From SIG440 sp045631525 (lineage in GTDB: Bacteria > Bacillota > Clostridia > Monoglobales > Monoglobaceae), in contig JAZQUY010000008.1 of NCBI GenBank assembly GCA_045631525.1, positions 1 to 64,000 of the forward strand: DNA of 64,000 nt, written 5' to 3'. Positions 7,282 through 15,329 of the stretch are shown one piece after another; positions within the stretch are counted from its first letter, which is position 1; every line of letters begins with the position of its first letter. The notes under the pieces are model-generated. The model was not told where the DNA came from and did not search any database. It was given only the letters and a program-made list of their open reading frames with translations. The translations under genes were made by a program, and so were the position numbers.

Positions 7282-7746
7282 ATGGACGTAGGTGCTTTGG
7301 ATTTAATAAGCGAATTGGAGGATATTATCGACAAAGGTGTGGCTGTTCCTTTCACAGGCCGCTGCATGCTTGACAAAGAGGAGCTTCTTGAAATCATTCA
7401 GGAAATCCGTCTCAAGCTTCCCACAGACCTTGAACAGGCTAAATGGATAAAGGCTGAACGCCAGAACATTATCAATGATGCCAACAAGGAAGCTGAAGAA
7501 ATCATCAAAATAGCAAACGACAAGCTTATTGCTATGATTGACGAAAATGAAATTACAAAGAAAGCTATGGCTGCTGCTGCTGAAATTACAACAACCGCAA
7601 ATCAAGAAGCTCAGGCTGCAAAAAATTCTTCATACCAGTATGCAGACTATCTTCTTGAAAACGTTGAAACCGTTGTTCAAAAGACCATCCGTGACCTTGA
7701 ACAGTGCATTACCATTGTTAAGGAAAACAGAAATCAGCTTAAATAG
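7282..7746 (+). CDS. conserved coiled-coil protein downstream of coaD
   Basis: 154 residues, mostly alpha-helical. An N-terminal segment (DVGALDLISELEDIIDKG, VPFTGRCMLDKEELLEII) is followed by a long coiled coil (about 55-150) rich in Ala, Glu and Lys. No enzyme motif is seen. Proteins with this start are often found right after coaD in Clostridia and are loosely annotated as ATPase or V-type ATPase subunit H-like; the N-terminal motif also recalls DivIVA-type membrane-targeting proteins. Good GGAGG site. Function unknown; the constant link to coaD is the main clue. Confidence 0.85.
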   Translation: MDVGALDLISELEDIIDKGVAVPFTGRCMLDKEELLEIIQEIRLKLPTDLEQAKWIKAERQNIINDANKEAEEIIKIANDKLIAMIDENEITKKAMAAAAEITTTANQEAQAAKNSSYQYADYLLENVETVVQKTIRDLEQCITIVKENRNQLK

Positions 7747-7765
7747 ATTTTCAAAGAATACTTTT

Positions 7766-7872
7766 AGCAAAGTAGGATATGGCGCGTTAAGTGAGAGACA
7801 GACGGGAAGTTGCTGCCTCTACGAAAAACCTCGGGATTGTGGTTTGCGGTGCCTTGTCCGCATTCCGTTGCT
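7766..7872 (+). promoter_or_regulatory. tetrahydrofolate (folT/THF) riboswitch
   Basis: The conserved core of the THF riboswitch is readable: GCGTTAAGTG (7783-7792), ACGGGAAGTTGC (7802-7813), ACGAA (7821-7825) and GGTGCCTTGTCCGCATTCC (7848-7866). The ends close with AGCAA (7766-7770) and TTGCT (7868-7872). THF riboswitches bind reduced folates and repress folate transport or synthesis genes in Bacillota. Here it precedes an ECF-type membrane protein and folC, which fits exactly. A terminator follows at 7911, suggesting transcriptional control. Possible anti-terminator pairing: GCTTT near 7888 with AAAGC at 7911. Confidence 0.9.
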
Positions 7873-7910
7873 GCACAGAATTTGATTGCTTTTTAAACAA
7901 ACAAATTGAG

Positions 7911-7942
7911 AAAGCCTTTTGCAGTGATGTAAAAGGCTTTTT
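7911..7942 (+). terminator. riboswitch expression-platform terminator
   Basis: AAAGCCTTTT (7911-7920) pairs with AAAAGGCTTT (7931-7940) over a 10-nt loop and is followed by TTTG. It lies between the THF aptamer and folT, where it can act as the off-state terminator. Confidence 0.85.
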
Positions 7943-7977
7943 GTGTGCAAATTTAAATCAGAAAGGTTCTGTTTTTT

Positions 7978-8514
7978 ATGAATTCTTCAAGCTTTGCCCT
8001 TAAAAAGCTTGTTTTTATGTCGCTCTTTGTGGGACTCACCATTATCTGTGTCAGATTTTTGTCATTTGAAACCACCATAATCCGAGTATCACTCGGTTTT
8101 ATCCCGCTTTCTGCCTGTGGTATGCTTTTGGGGCCCATCCCGGCAGGCATTGTAGGTGTGATTGCGGACGTCTTGGGTATGCTCATAAGCAGCCGCGGTG
8201 GAGTTTACTTCTTCCCCTTTGCAATCAGCGAATTTTTTTATGGCGTGACCTTTGGTCTTATACTCTACAAAAAAAGTCCGTCTTTTTTGAGGCTCACCCT
8301 TTCGCTTTTGATTCAGTTTGCGGTGATAAATCTCATTCTTGGTTCGCTTTGGATTTACCTTTACAATCTCATTATTATAGGAACACCAAAAACCTTCTGG
8401 CTTGTTTTTGGAAGCCGCATAATCTCAGCCGCTGTTCAGTTCCCCGTTCAGCTGGTAGTCATAAACCTTATGAAGAACTACCTTGCCCCACATTTTGGAA
8501 AATTCAAACTTTAA
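7978..8514 (+). CDS. folT: folate ECF transporter S component FolT
   Basis: 178 residues with about five to six hydrophobic segments and the ECF S-component style (ALKKLVFMSLFVGLTIICVR, then a GFIPLSACGMLLGPIPAGIVG loop, then ADVLGM). S components bind the vitamin and dock on the shared EcfA-EcfA'-EcfT energizing module. The folate assignment rests on the THF riboswitch directly upstream and folC directly downstream; sequence alone would only say ECF S component. AGAAAGG lies 11 nt before the ATG. The energizing module is not in this window. Confidence 0.88.
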   Translation: MNSSSFALKKLVFMSLFVGLTIICVRFLSFETTIIRVSLGFIPLSACGMLLGPIPAGIVGVIADVLGMLISSRGGVYFFPFAISEFFYGVTFGLILYKKSPSFLRLTLSLLIQFAVINLILGSLWIYLYNLIIIGTPKTFWLVFGSRIISAAVQFPVQLVVINLMKNYLAPHFGKFKL

Positions 8515-8532
8515 CAAAGGACGAAAAATTAA

Positions 8533-9828
8533 ATGCAAAAAAATTTCAACAAATTCGCAAACAGTTTTCAAGCTGTGGCACGACTCAAACTTGAGGGTAT
8601 CCGCTGTCTTATGAAGCACCTTGGAAACCCTCAGGACAGTTTAAAATTCATTCACGTGGCAGGCACCAACGGAAAAGGTTCGGTCTGTAGCTTTTTACAG
8701 AATATATTTACCGACGCCGGATACCGCACGGGAAAATATACCTCCCCGAACCTTATAAGTGTTTGTGAACGTATTTCAGTTGACGGAGAGCTTATTTCCG
8801 AAACCGACATAAACCGCATTTTAAATAACGTGGAAACAGCCGCAAACAAGGTAAAGGAAGAAATCTGTGATTTCCCCACCCAGTTTGAAATCTGGACTGC
8901 CGCGGCTTTTTGCTATTTCAAAGAAAAAAATTGTGACATAGTAATCCTTGAAACAGGCCTTGGCGGAACCCACGATGCAACCAATATCATAAAATCTCCC
9001 CTCGCCTCTGTTATAACAACCATAGACATCGACCATACTGAATATCTGGGTGACACCATAGAAAAAATCGCCCTTGAAAAAGCAGGGATAATAAAAGAGC
9101 CTTTGGAGTCTACCTCTTTTGGCCTTGTGGTTTCTTCTCCCCAATGCCCGGATGCAGAAAGGGTTTTGAAAAATGTATGCCTGGATAGAAAAAACAACCT
9201 TATTTTTTCTTTTCTTCCGTCACTCACAAAAACCGAAGACTTTTGCGAAATTTTTGACTACACATCATCTTCAGGAAAAGAGATAAAAGATATAAAATGC
9301 GGCATCTCAGGCTTTTATCAGCCACAAAACGCTGCCCTTGCTATTGAAACCGCGCTATGCCTTGGCATTGACGAAAAGCACATCAAAAGTGGAATCCAAA
9401 AAGCGAAAAATCCAGGCAGGTTTGAAATCATCAGTAAAAATCCCACTGTTATATATGACGGTGCTCACAACAAGAACGGCATGACAGCCCTTGCCTCTTC
9501 TTTAAAAAGATATTTTCCGTCGTGGCGGGGTGCAACTTTTATTATGGCATTTATGGGGGATAAGGATATATGTGGCGAGCTTGAAATTTTGAAAGTCCAA
9601 GGGCTGCTGGAACATTCAGAAATTTTCGCCGTAAAGGTGAAGAACAATCCCCGTGCAGCAGAAACAGATTTTGTGGTGGAATCCGCAAGAAAAACAGGCA
9701 GTACCGTTACACCCTATAAAGAGCTAAAAGATGCCTATTCCGATGCTCTCGGTTTGGGAAAACCCATCATTTTGTGTGGTTCTCTTTATCTTTACAGAGA
9801 CCTTGACGAAGTTTTGAAGGAAATATAA
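8533..9828 (+). CDS. folC: folylpolyglutamate / dihydrofolate synthase
   Basis: 431 residues, typical length. Motifs: P-loop HVAGTNGKGS (about 42-51), the LETGLGGTHDATN region (usually GLGGRLDATN, so the Arg-Leu pair is replaced by Thr-His here), the TTIDIDHTEYLG motif, and YDGAHN in the C-terminal Mur-ligase-like domain. It adds glutamates to folates, trapping what FolT imports. 18 nt after folT and under the same riboswitch. Ribosome binding site AAAGGA lies about 12 nt upstream, a little far. Confidence 0.95.
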   Translation: MQKNFNKFANSFQAVARLKLEGIRCLMKHLGNPQDSLKFIHVAGTNGKGSVCSFLQNIFTDAGYRTGKYTSPNLISVCERISVDGELISETDINRILNNVETAANKVKEEICDFPTQFEIWTAAAFCYFKEKNCDIVILETGLGGTHDATNIIKSPLASVITTIDIDHTEYLGDTIEKIALEKAGIIKEPLESTSFGLVVSSPQCPDAERVLKNVCLDRKNNLIFSFLPSLTKTEDFCEIFDYTSSSGKEIKDIKCGISGFYQPQNAALAIETALCLGIDEKHIKSGIQKAKNPGRFEIISKNPTVIYDGAHNKNGMTALASSLKRYFPSWRGATFIMAFMGDKDICGELEILKVQGLLEHSEIFAVKVKNNPRAAETDFVVESARKTGSTVTPYKELKDAYSDALGLGKPIILCGSLYLYRDLDEVLKEI

Positions 9829-9846
9829 AAAAATTCAAAACAGCTA

Positions 9847-9875
9847 TTGACAAACGTAATATGTTATGCTAAAAT
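9847..9875 (+). promoter_or_regulatory. promoter of tRNA-Gly
   Basis: TTGACA (9847-9852), 17-nt spacer, TAAAAT (9870-9875), ending about 34 nt before the tRNA 5' end. Consensus-grade, as expected for a stable RNA. Confidence 0.88.
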
Positions 9876-9908
9876 ATCATTCGTGGTAAGGATATATCAC
9901 GAATATCT

Positions 9909-9983
9909 GCGGGAGTGGCTCAGTGGTAGAGCGTCACCTTGCCAAGGTGAACGTCGCGAGTTCGAATCTCGTCTTCCGCTCCA
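9909..9983 (+). tRNA. tRNA-Gly (anticodon GCC)
   Basis: A full cloverleaf: acceptor GCGGGAG/CTTCCGC, D stem GCTC/GAGC, anticodon stem TCACC/GGTGA around loop TTGCCAA (anticodon GCC), T arm GCGAG-TTCGAAT-CTCGT, discriminator T and an encoded CCA end. A single-gene unit with its own promoter and terminator. Confidence 0.97.
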
Positions 9984-9989
9984 ATTTTG

Positions 9990-10020
9990 AAAGTCGCACA
10001 AATGTGCGACTTTTTATTTT
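9990..10020 (+). terminator. terminator of tRNA-Gly
   Basis: Perfect 11-bp stem AAAGTCGCACA (9990-10000) with TGTGCGACTTT (10003-10013) followed by TTATTTTTTG. Confidence 0.93.
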
Positions 10021-10052
10021 TTGTAACATTTTTGTTTTTTTCACAATATCCC

Positions 10053-10081
10053 TTGACTTTCAAAATCCCTTTCTGTATAAT
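10053..10081 (+). promoter_or_regulatory. promoter of the DUF4838 gene
   Basis: TTGACT (10053-10058), 17-nt spacer, TATAAT (10076-10081), 39 nt before the ATG at 10121. Confidence 0.88.
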
Positions 10082-10120
10082 GAACTTGAAATTTATTTTT
10101 TACTTTTTGGAGGCAAAAAA

Positions 10121-12091
10121 ATGAAAGCACCAACCACCGTTACAATCGCGCGCCTTGGCTCGCACAAAACTGTCCGCATGGCTGCGGATGAACTGAAAAA
10201 ATACTTAAATCTTATGGACCCCCTCGCTTTGGTTGATGTCCGTATTTATGACAAATACGATGCATCAATTCCAAATCTTTTGTGGGTTGGTCTTGATGAC
10301 GAGCTTGATAAGAAATTAAAGCCCGTAGAAGACAAAAACCTTGACGATGCTATTTGTATCGAAGTTTCCAACTTCTGCGGTTTCATCACAGGCGCCAACG
10401 AACGTGCTGTTTTGATTGCGGCATATCGTTTTTTGAGAGAACTGGGAATAAAGTGGCTTTGCCCCGGAAAACAAGGCGAAGTTGTTCCAAAAAAAGCTCT
10501 TGACAAATGCCTTGTATATATAAACGAAGTTCCGAGCATGCGCCACAGAACAATCTGCATTGAAGGCGCTATCGGTTATGAACACACCCATGATTTGATT
10601 GACTGGATGACAAAGATGGGTATGAATGGCTACCTTTTCCAGTTTATGGTGCCCGATTTCTTTCTCCGCAGATGGTATGCTCACGAACGCAACAACAAAA
10701 TTATGGAGCCCATGCCTTTCACCCGCGAAGACGGAATATCCATTCACAAAAAGCTCATTGAGGACGTAACAGAGCGCTCTCTTATGCATCACGCAGTGGG
10801 ACATGGCTGGACCTGTGAGCCATTTGGTCTCGATGCCAGCGGTTGGGATCCTGTCGATGAGGATACCATACCCGATGATATCCGTGAAATGCTGGCTATG
10901 ACAGATGGTAAACGCCAACTCTTCGGCGGAGCACCGTCAAACACCCAGGCTTGCTACAGCAACCCAAAAGCCACTGCAAAAATTGCTGAAGCTGTCGCTG
11001 ATTATTGCGTGGCTCATCCTGATATAGACTATATTCACGTGTGGCTTGCTGATATGCGAAACAATTTCTGCGAATGTGAAAATTGTCGCGACATCAGGCC
11101 TAGCGACCTCTACATAAAGATGCTCAATCGTGTTGACGAAGAGCTTACCTCCCGCAATATTGACACAAAAATTGTTATGACTTCATATAACGACCTTTCT
11201 TGGGCACCACAGTCTGAAGAACTAAAAAATCCTAAGCGTTTCTCACTGATGTTCGCTCCCATAACAAGACGTTTTAACACGTCTTATGCAGATGTTGATT
11301 TGGACAATCTGCCAGAAGAAGAATGGCCTTTTGAGCTTAACAAACTTGTTATGCCGCGAGAAAACACCCCCGTGGTTCGTCTCATGAAGGGCTGGGATAA
11401 TTTCAAAACCTGCGACAGAAGCGTTTTTGACTATCATTTCTGGTCAACCACTTTCATATCAGACGTAGGCGGATTTAAAATTTCTGATGTTATGTCACGA
11501 GACATAAAAACCTATAAAAAATTAAGCATTAACGGACTTATCTCCTGTCAGGTTCAGCGTTACAGTTTCCCTACAAACATTCCTATGCAGGTTATGGCAG
11601 ACACTTTGTGGAATGAAAATGCAGATTTTGATGTTATTGTTGACACTTATCTTAAGGATGCTTTTGGCAAGGAATCTGAAAAAGTCCGCACCTATCTTGA
11701 AACCCTTTCAACCCTCACAGCATACTGGGTTAAAAACGAAGAACCCGATGTGATGGTGGATGATAAATTAAAGGCAGACAACGAAAAAGCAATTTCTCTT
11801 ATCCAAGAATATCGTCCTGTTTTTGAAAAGATTTTCGAAAACGGTGACTTTGAAAACGAAGTTCAAAAAATGTTCTGGAAAGTTCTTGTAAAGCATCTTG
11901 ACCTGGCAGAAGTTACCTTAAAGCTCCAAGTAAGAAAATTTTCGGGTGAATCACCACAAGAAAGAATCGATGCCACTGACGCTGTTGCAAAGGCTTACCG
12001 CGAGGCAGAACCCGAACTTCACAAAATGATGGATGTTTGGCGTCAGCTTCTTACTCTCGGTTTTGCGACACCCATCGAGGATGCCCACTAA
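10121..12091 (+). CDS. DUF4838 domain protein (glycoside-hydrolase-like)
   Basis: The start at 10121 has GGAGG 7 nt upstream and gives 656 residues. The frame is open back into the tRNA, but that part cannot be coding. An N-terminal alpha/beta region (about 1-115) recalls the small domain before the catalytic barrel of alpha-glucuronidases and hexosaminidases. The middle is a likely TIM barrel with the DUF4838 signature (IHVWLADMRNNFCECENC, with a Cys pair near residue 311-320). The C-terminal third is helical. There is no signal peptide, so it should act in the cytoplasm, for instance on imported oligosaccharides; substrate unknown. Monocistronic with its own promoter and terminator. Confidence 0.85.
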   Translation: MKAPTTVTIARLGSHKTVRMAADELKKYLNLMDPLALVDVRIYDKYDASIPNLLWVGLDDELDKKLKPVEDKNLDDAICIEVSNFCGFITGANERAVLIAAYRFLRELGIKWLCPGKQGEVVPKKALDKCLVYINEVPSMRHRTICIEGAIGYEHTHDLIDWMTKMGMNGYLFQFMVPDFFLRRWYAHERNNKIMEPMPFTREDGISIHKKLIEDVTERSLMHHAVGHGWTCEPFGLDASGWDPVDEDTIPDDIREMLAMTDGKRQLFGGAPSNTQACYSNPKATAKIAEAVADYCVAHPDIDYIHVWLADMRNNFCECENCRDIRPSDLYIKMLNRVDEELTSRNIDTKIVMTSYNDLSWAPQSEELKNPKRFSLMFAPITRRFNTSYADVDLDNLPEEEWPFELNKLVMPRENTPVVRLMKGWDNFKTCDRSVFDYHFWSTTFISDVGGFKISDVMSRDIKTYKKLSINGLISCQVQRYSFPTNIPMQVMADTLWNENADFDVIVDTYLKDAFGKESEKVRTYLETLSTLTAYWVKNEEPDVMVDDKLKADNEKAISLIQEYRPVFEKIFENGDFENEVQKMFWKVLVKHLDLAEVTLKLQVRKFSGESPQERIDATDAVAKAYREAEPELHKMMDVWRQLLTLGFATPIEDAH

Positions 12092-12104
12092 AAAGTTATG
12101 TACA

Positions 12105-12137
12105 CAAGAACCCAAATTTTGGGTTCTTGTTTTTTTT
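12105..12137 (+). terminator. terminator after the DUF4838 gene
   Basis: CAAGAACCCAAA (12105-12116) pairs with TTTTGGGTTCTTG (12117-12129), followed by eight T residues. It lies between convergent genes; the A-rich left side is weak for the minus strand. Confidence 0.9.
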
Positions 12138-12138
12138 G

Positions 12139-15060
12139 TTATCTTACGATAACCATTTCAGTGGGTCTATCTTCATAAATCTTGATGAAGAGTCTCACCT
12201 CGTTGCCTTCTTCAAACACTTCAATATCACCTGATGTCACAACAGAAACGTTTCCTGTCTTGCGCTGTGAATTATATTCATAAACCAAAGCGCCATTTGT
12301 TGAATAGTTACTTACTGTTCCGTTTACGCTGACGTTTACTGAATCAGTAAATTTCTTTGTTACCTTACCGTAAACCGTAACAAGGTCTGTTGCTACATTA
12401 TTGGTGAACTCTGTTGTCTTTGCATCTGAGTCAAAAAGGACTGTAATCTTGTCAACTTCGCCCTTGGCATTTGTGCTGTACTGGAAGATATCACCTTGCT
12501 CAAGAGCCTTGCTTCCGCCCTTGACAAAGATATTCTTATCACTCGACATAAGTTCTACCCGTTTTCCGTTTTCGATACCGTAAACAACATCTACTGTCTC
12601 GTAATCTTCGTTCTGTGCAGTTGCTATTTCGTCAACCAGAACAATGGGGTTCTTCGCCTCTGTCACACCTGTTGTGCTTGTTACCACAATGGCTCTTGCA
12701 GAGAAGTCTTCCTGAAGGTCATAAACTATGATGTCATAAGGGGTGTTGTTTGCGAACATATCCATATTTCTTACAGCGTATCTTGTTGTGTCAGTTCCCG
12801 CACTCTGCGGAATATCAAATACGATTGTACTCTGAGTAACCTTTACATTTCCAAGCATATTTGACGCACTCTTATAAACCTGTTCTGCTGCTGCAATATT
12901 CTTTGTGAATACACCCTTGTTTACTGCACCTGTCGATGTTTTGTCAACCGCAAGGTCAATACCTGTAAGAAGTCCCTGCGAGTTTGTCTCATAGGTCACA
13001 AGCTGAGGTGATACTACGCCGTCTTTACCAAGTGCGGCAAGTGCCTCGTCAGCGCCAAGACCGTAAGTGTCATTTACACGGATTTTTGTTGCTGCATCAA
13101 ACACCGTTGTATCGCCTGATGATGTGAATATCTTAAACTGAAGTGTCTTGTCAATTGTTCCTGTGATTGCTGCACCTGTCATATATCCGTAAGTTCCACG
13201 AATAGCTGTTCCTGCTGTTGATGCTGTGGTGTCTACTGCTGCGACATTTCCTTCAACGTCAAGATAGAAACGTCCCTCGTCACGAAGATTGATTTCATTT
13301 GGATAGTTTGCAGCTTTTTTGTAAACAGTTTCTGAATCATTTATTCTAAAGCCCTTGGCTGTTGTCTGTGTTACACGGCCAAGAACGCTCTCTGTTGAAA
13401 CATAACCCTTTATGAGCTGCTTATCCTGGCTGACCGTATAAGAAATTACATTCCACTCAGCTAAATCTGAGGGCTGAATCTGTACGCCGTCTTTCCAGAG
13501 AACAAAATCAACCTCTGTGCTTTCTGGGTCAAGAAGAAGTGAGCCGTTGTTGTATTTGTCAGTAACTCTTCCTGTTGCAGATGAAACAGTTTCTACTACA
13601 AGGTTGGTAAAGTGGTTTACAAACACAATATCATATACGCTGTTCACGTCTGTATCAAGAAGGACAAGGTTTCCTGTTGCAGGAATAAGCTGTTCATTGG
13701 TAAGAGTGCTGATAAACTTCCCATTATAAATATAAACAGGTCTTGCAACTATGCTTGCTGTTCTGGTTGTAGTGTCATTTGTGCCTGCTCTCCAATAGGT
13801 CACTGTTTTGTTGGCACCGCTTTCACCTGTAACTGATTCGATATCTGTTGCGTTTATTGTGAGAACATTGTTCTTGCTTTCCTGAGGTTTAACAAGAATA
13901 AGTGTTTTCTGGTCACGTGTTGTGTCTATTCTTGCATAATAAACTACGTTGTAACCAAGGAACTCACGTGCCATCGTTGTGCCTTCTTCAAACACGCGGT
14001 CGTTTATCATAATCTGGTTTTCTGACGCGGTACTTCCTCCTGAAAGTGTTGTTTCGCTTGTTCCTGTAATCTGTCCGTATGCCTTTTCTACGTTGAGTCT
14101 GTCATAAAGAAGTGTTTTGTCAACTACTTCGTATATGATGTTTGAGCCAAATCCTGTCTGTTCCATAAGGTTGACAGTAAGTCCGTTGAATACTAATTGT
14201 GCTATATCCCCTCTTTTTGCAGGGTTTCCGCCTGCTGCTGAGATGCCTTTAAGAAGCTGATTCTCTGATGCAACAGCCATATATCCTGCCGGGTATCCGC
14301 CTCGCTGCATTGCAACCGGCTCATAACCAAGTGCTCTTACTAAGATAGTAACCGCTTCCTGAAGAAGAACGTTGTCATCAGGACGGAAAGTACCTACATC
14401 ATCACCGATAACAAGTCCCTGCTGTTCTGCTACGTTGATTGCACCTGTTGCCCAGTGACCTGCTGGTACGTCAGGGAAGCGTGTAGCGTAACCTGAACCT
14501 GTTGCTACATCTTCAAGACCTACCGAATAAACAGCAACCTTTGCCATTTCAGAACGAAGAATGGGGTCATCAGGACGGAAAGCTCCATCTTCTGCGTCAC
14601 CTACCATAATTCCAAGCGCATTAAGAACTTCTGCTGCTTCTTCATACTTTGTACCTGCAATGTCAGGTGAAAGTGCAACACGACGGCTGCTGTATCTTGA
14701 AGGAGCCACTGATTCTGAAAGGCTATCATTCATCATGGCGTTGTTCTTTGTTCTGTTCTGTTCGACAAGAGCCTCGCTGTTGTCCATTGTCTTTGTTACT
14801 CTGGGAGTCGTTGCCGGCATTTTTGAATTCATATCTTGATTTTCGGTGCCGGATTGACTTTCTGCTGCATTGTTGTTTGCATTGTTCTCTGCCGCATTGT
14901 TTCCGGTACCCATCTGTGTATTTCCACCGTTTGTACCGTTTAACATTTCAGGTGTCTCACCCGATGCAAGGATATTTTCCTCACCTACGGCAAAAACATT
15001 TATGCCAAATGTGAAAAGCATTACTGTTGCCACACACAAGGCGATAAATTTTTTTGACAT
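12139..15060 (-). CDS. large SLH-domain surface protein
   Basis: 973 residues. Signal peptide (MSKKFIALCVATVMLFTFGINVFA), then a low-complexity Asn/Gly/Ala/Glu linker (about 30-75), then SLH repeats: one at about 134-185 (AEVLNALGIMVGD, FRPDDPILRSEMAKV), one at about 192-250 (FPDVPAGHWATGAINVAEQQ, FRPDDNVLLQEAVTIL) and a degenerate third. SLH domains bind pyruvylated secondary cell-wall polymers. The remaining 650 residues are beta-rich, Thr/Asn-rich and share several blocks with the C-terminal part of the protein at 50831-53965 (for example the DLAEWNVISY motif and the closing YEDRPTEMVIVR). GAGGAGG precedes the ATG. Likely an S-layer or S-layer-associated protein; no enzyme motif seen. Confidence 0.9.
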   Translation of the reverse strand: MSKKFIALCVATVMLFTFGINVFAVGEENILASGETPEMLNGTNGGNTQMGTGNNAAENNANNNAAESQSGTENQDMNSKMPATTPRVTKTMDNSEALVEQNRTKNNAMMNDSLSESVAPSRYSSRRVALSPDIAGTKYEEAAEVLNALGIMVGDAEDGAFRPDDPILRSEMAKVAVYSVGLEDVATGSGYATRFPDVPAGHWATGAINVAEQQGLVIGDDVGTFRPDDNVLLQEAVTILVRALGYEPVAMQRGGYPAGYMAVASENQLLKGISAAGGNPAKRGDIAQLVFNGLTVNLMEQTGFGSNIIYEVVDKTLLYDRLNVEKAYGQITGTSETTLSGGSTASENQIMINDRVFEEGTTMAREFLGYNVVYYARIDTTRDQKTLILVKPQESKNNVLTINATDIESVTGESGANKTVTYWRAGTNDTTTRTASIVARPVYIYNGKFISTLTNEQLIPATGNLVLLDTDVNSVYDIVFVNHFTNLVVETVSSATGRVTDKYNNGSLLLDPESTEVDFVLWKDGVQIQPSDLAEWNVISYTVSQDKQLIKGYVSTESVLGRVTQTTAKGFRINDSETVYKKAANYPNEINLRDEGRFYLDVEGNVAAVDTTASTAGTAIRGTYGYMTGAAITGTIDKTLQFKIFTSSGDTTVFDAATKIRVNDTYGLGADEALAALGKDGVVSPQLVTYETNSQGLLTGIDLAVDKTSTGAVNKGVFTKNIAAAEQVYKSASNMLGNVKVTQSTIVFDIPQSAGTDTTRYAVRNMDMFANNTPYDIIVYDLQEDFSARAIVVTSTTGVTEAKNPIVLVDEIATAQNEDYETVDVVYGIENGKRVELMSSDKNIFVKGGSKALEQGDIFQYSTNAKGEVDKITVLFDSDAKTTEFTNNVATDLVTVYGKVTKKFTDSVNVSVNGTVSNYSTNGALVYEYNSQRKTGNVSVVTSGDIEVFEEGNEVRLFIKIYEDRPTEMVIVR

Positions 15061-15329
15061 TTTTATTCCTCCTCTTTTAAAATTGAAAATGTTTCGCTTT
15101 TATTGTGTGTCGGCAAAAAAAAATTACAACACAAATTTTTTGGGTTATTGACAAAAATATTCCTATGCTCCAATACTTTAATCAATTTGTAATAAATATG
15201 TAAAAATTTTTTAGATAAATATAGTTGAAATATCTAAAAATATATGATAGAATAAAATTGTTAAAAAATAACTTTAACACAAATCTGATAATTATTAACA
15301 ACATAAACCTATACCAAGGGGGAATTTAA
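15061..15329. promoter_or_regulatory. divergent promoter region between two SLH genes
   Basis: For the plus gene a clear promoter is seen: TTGAAA (15225-15230), 17-nt spacer, TAGAAT (15248-15253), leaving a leader of about 70 nt. For the minus gene only weak -35/-10 candidates are visible, in a very AT-rich stretch with a 10-A run at 15115-15123. The shared region could allow joint control of the two surface proteins. Confidence 0.7.

Noticed and set aside
9923..10120. N-terminal extension of the DUF4838 frame
   Set aside because: It would be coded by the tRNA-Gly gene and its terminator; a strong promoter and GGAGG precede the ATG at 10121.
12139..15060. Enzyme annotation for the SLH protein
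   Set aside because: No catalytic motif is visible in the 650 residues after the SLH part; only structural features can be supported.
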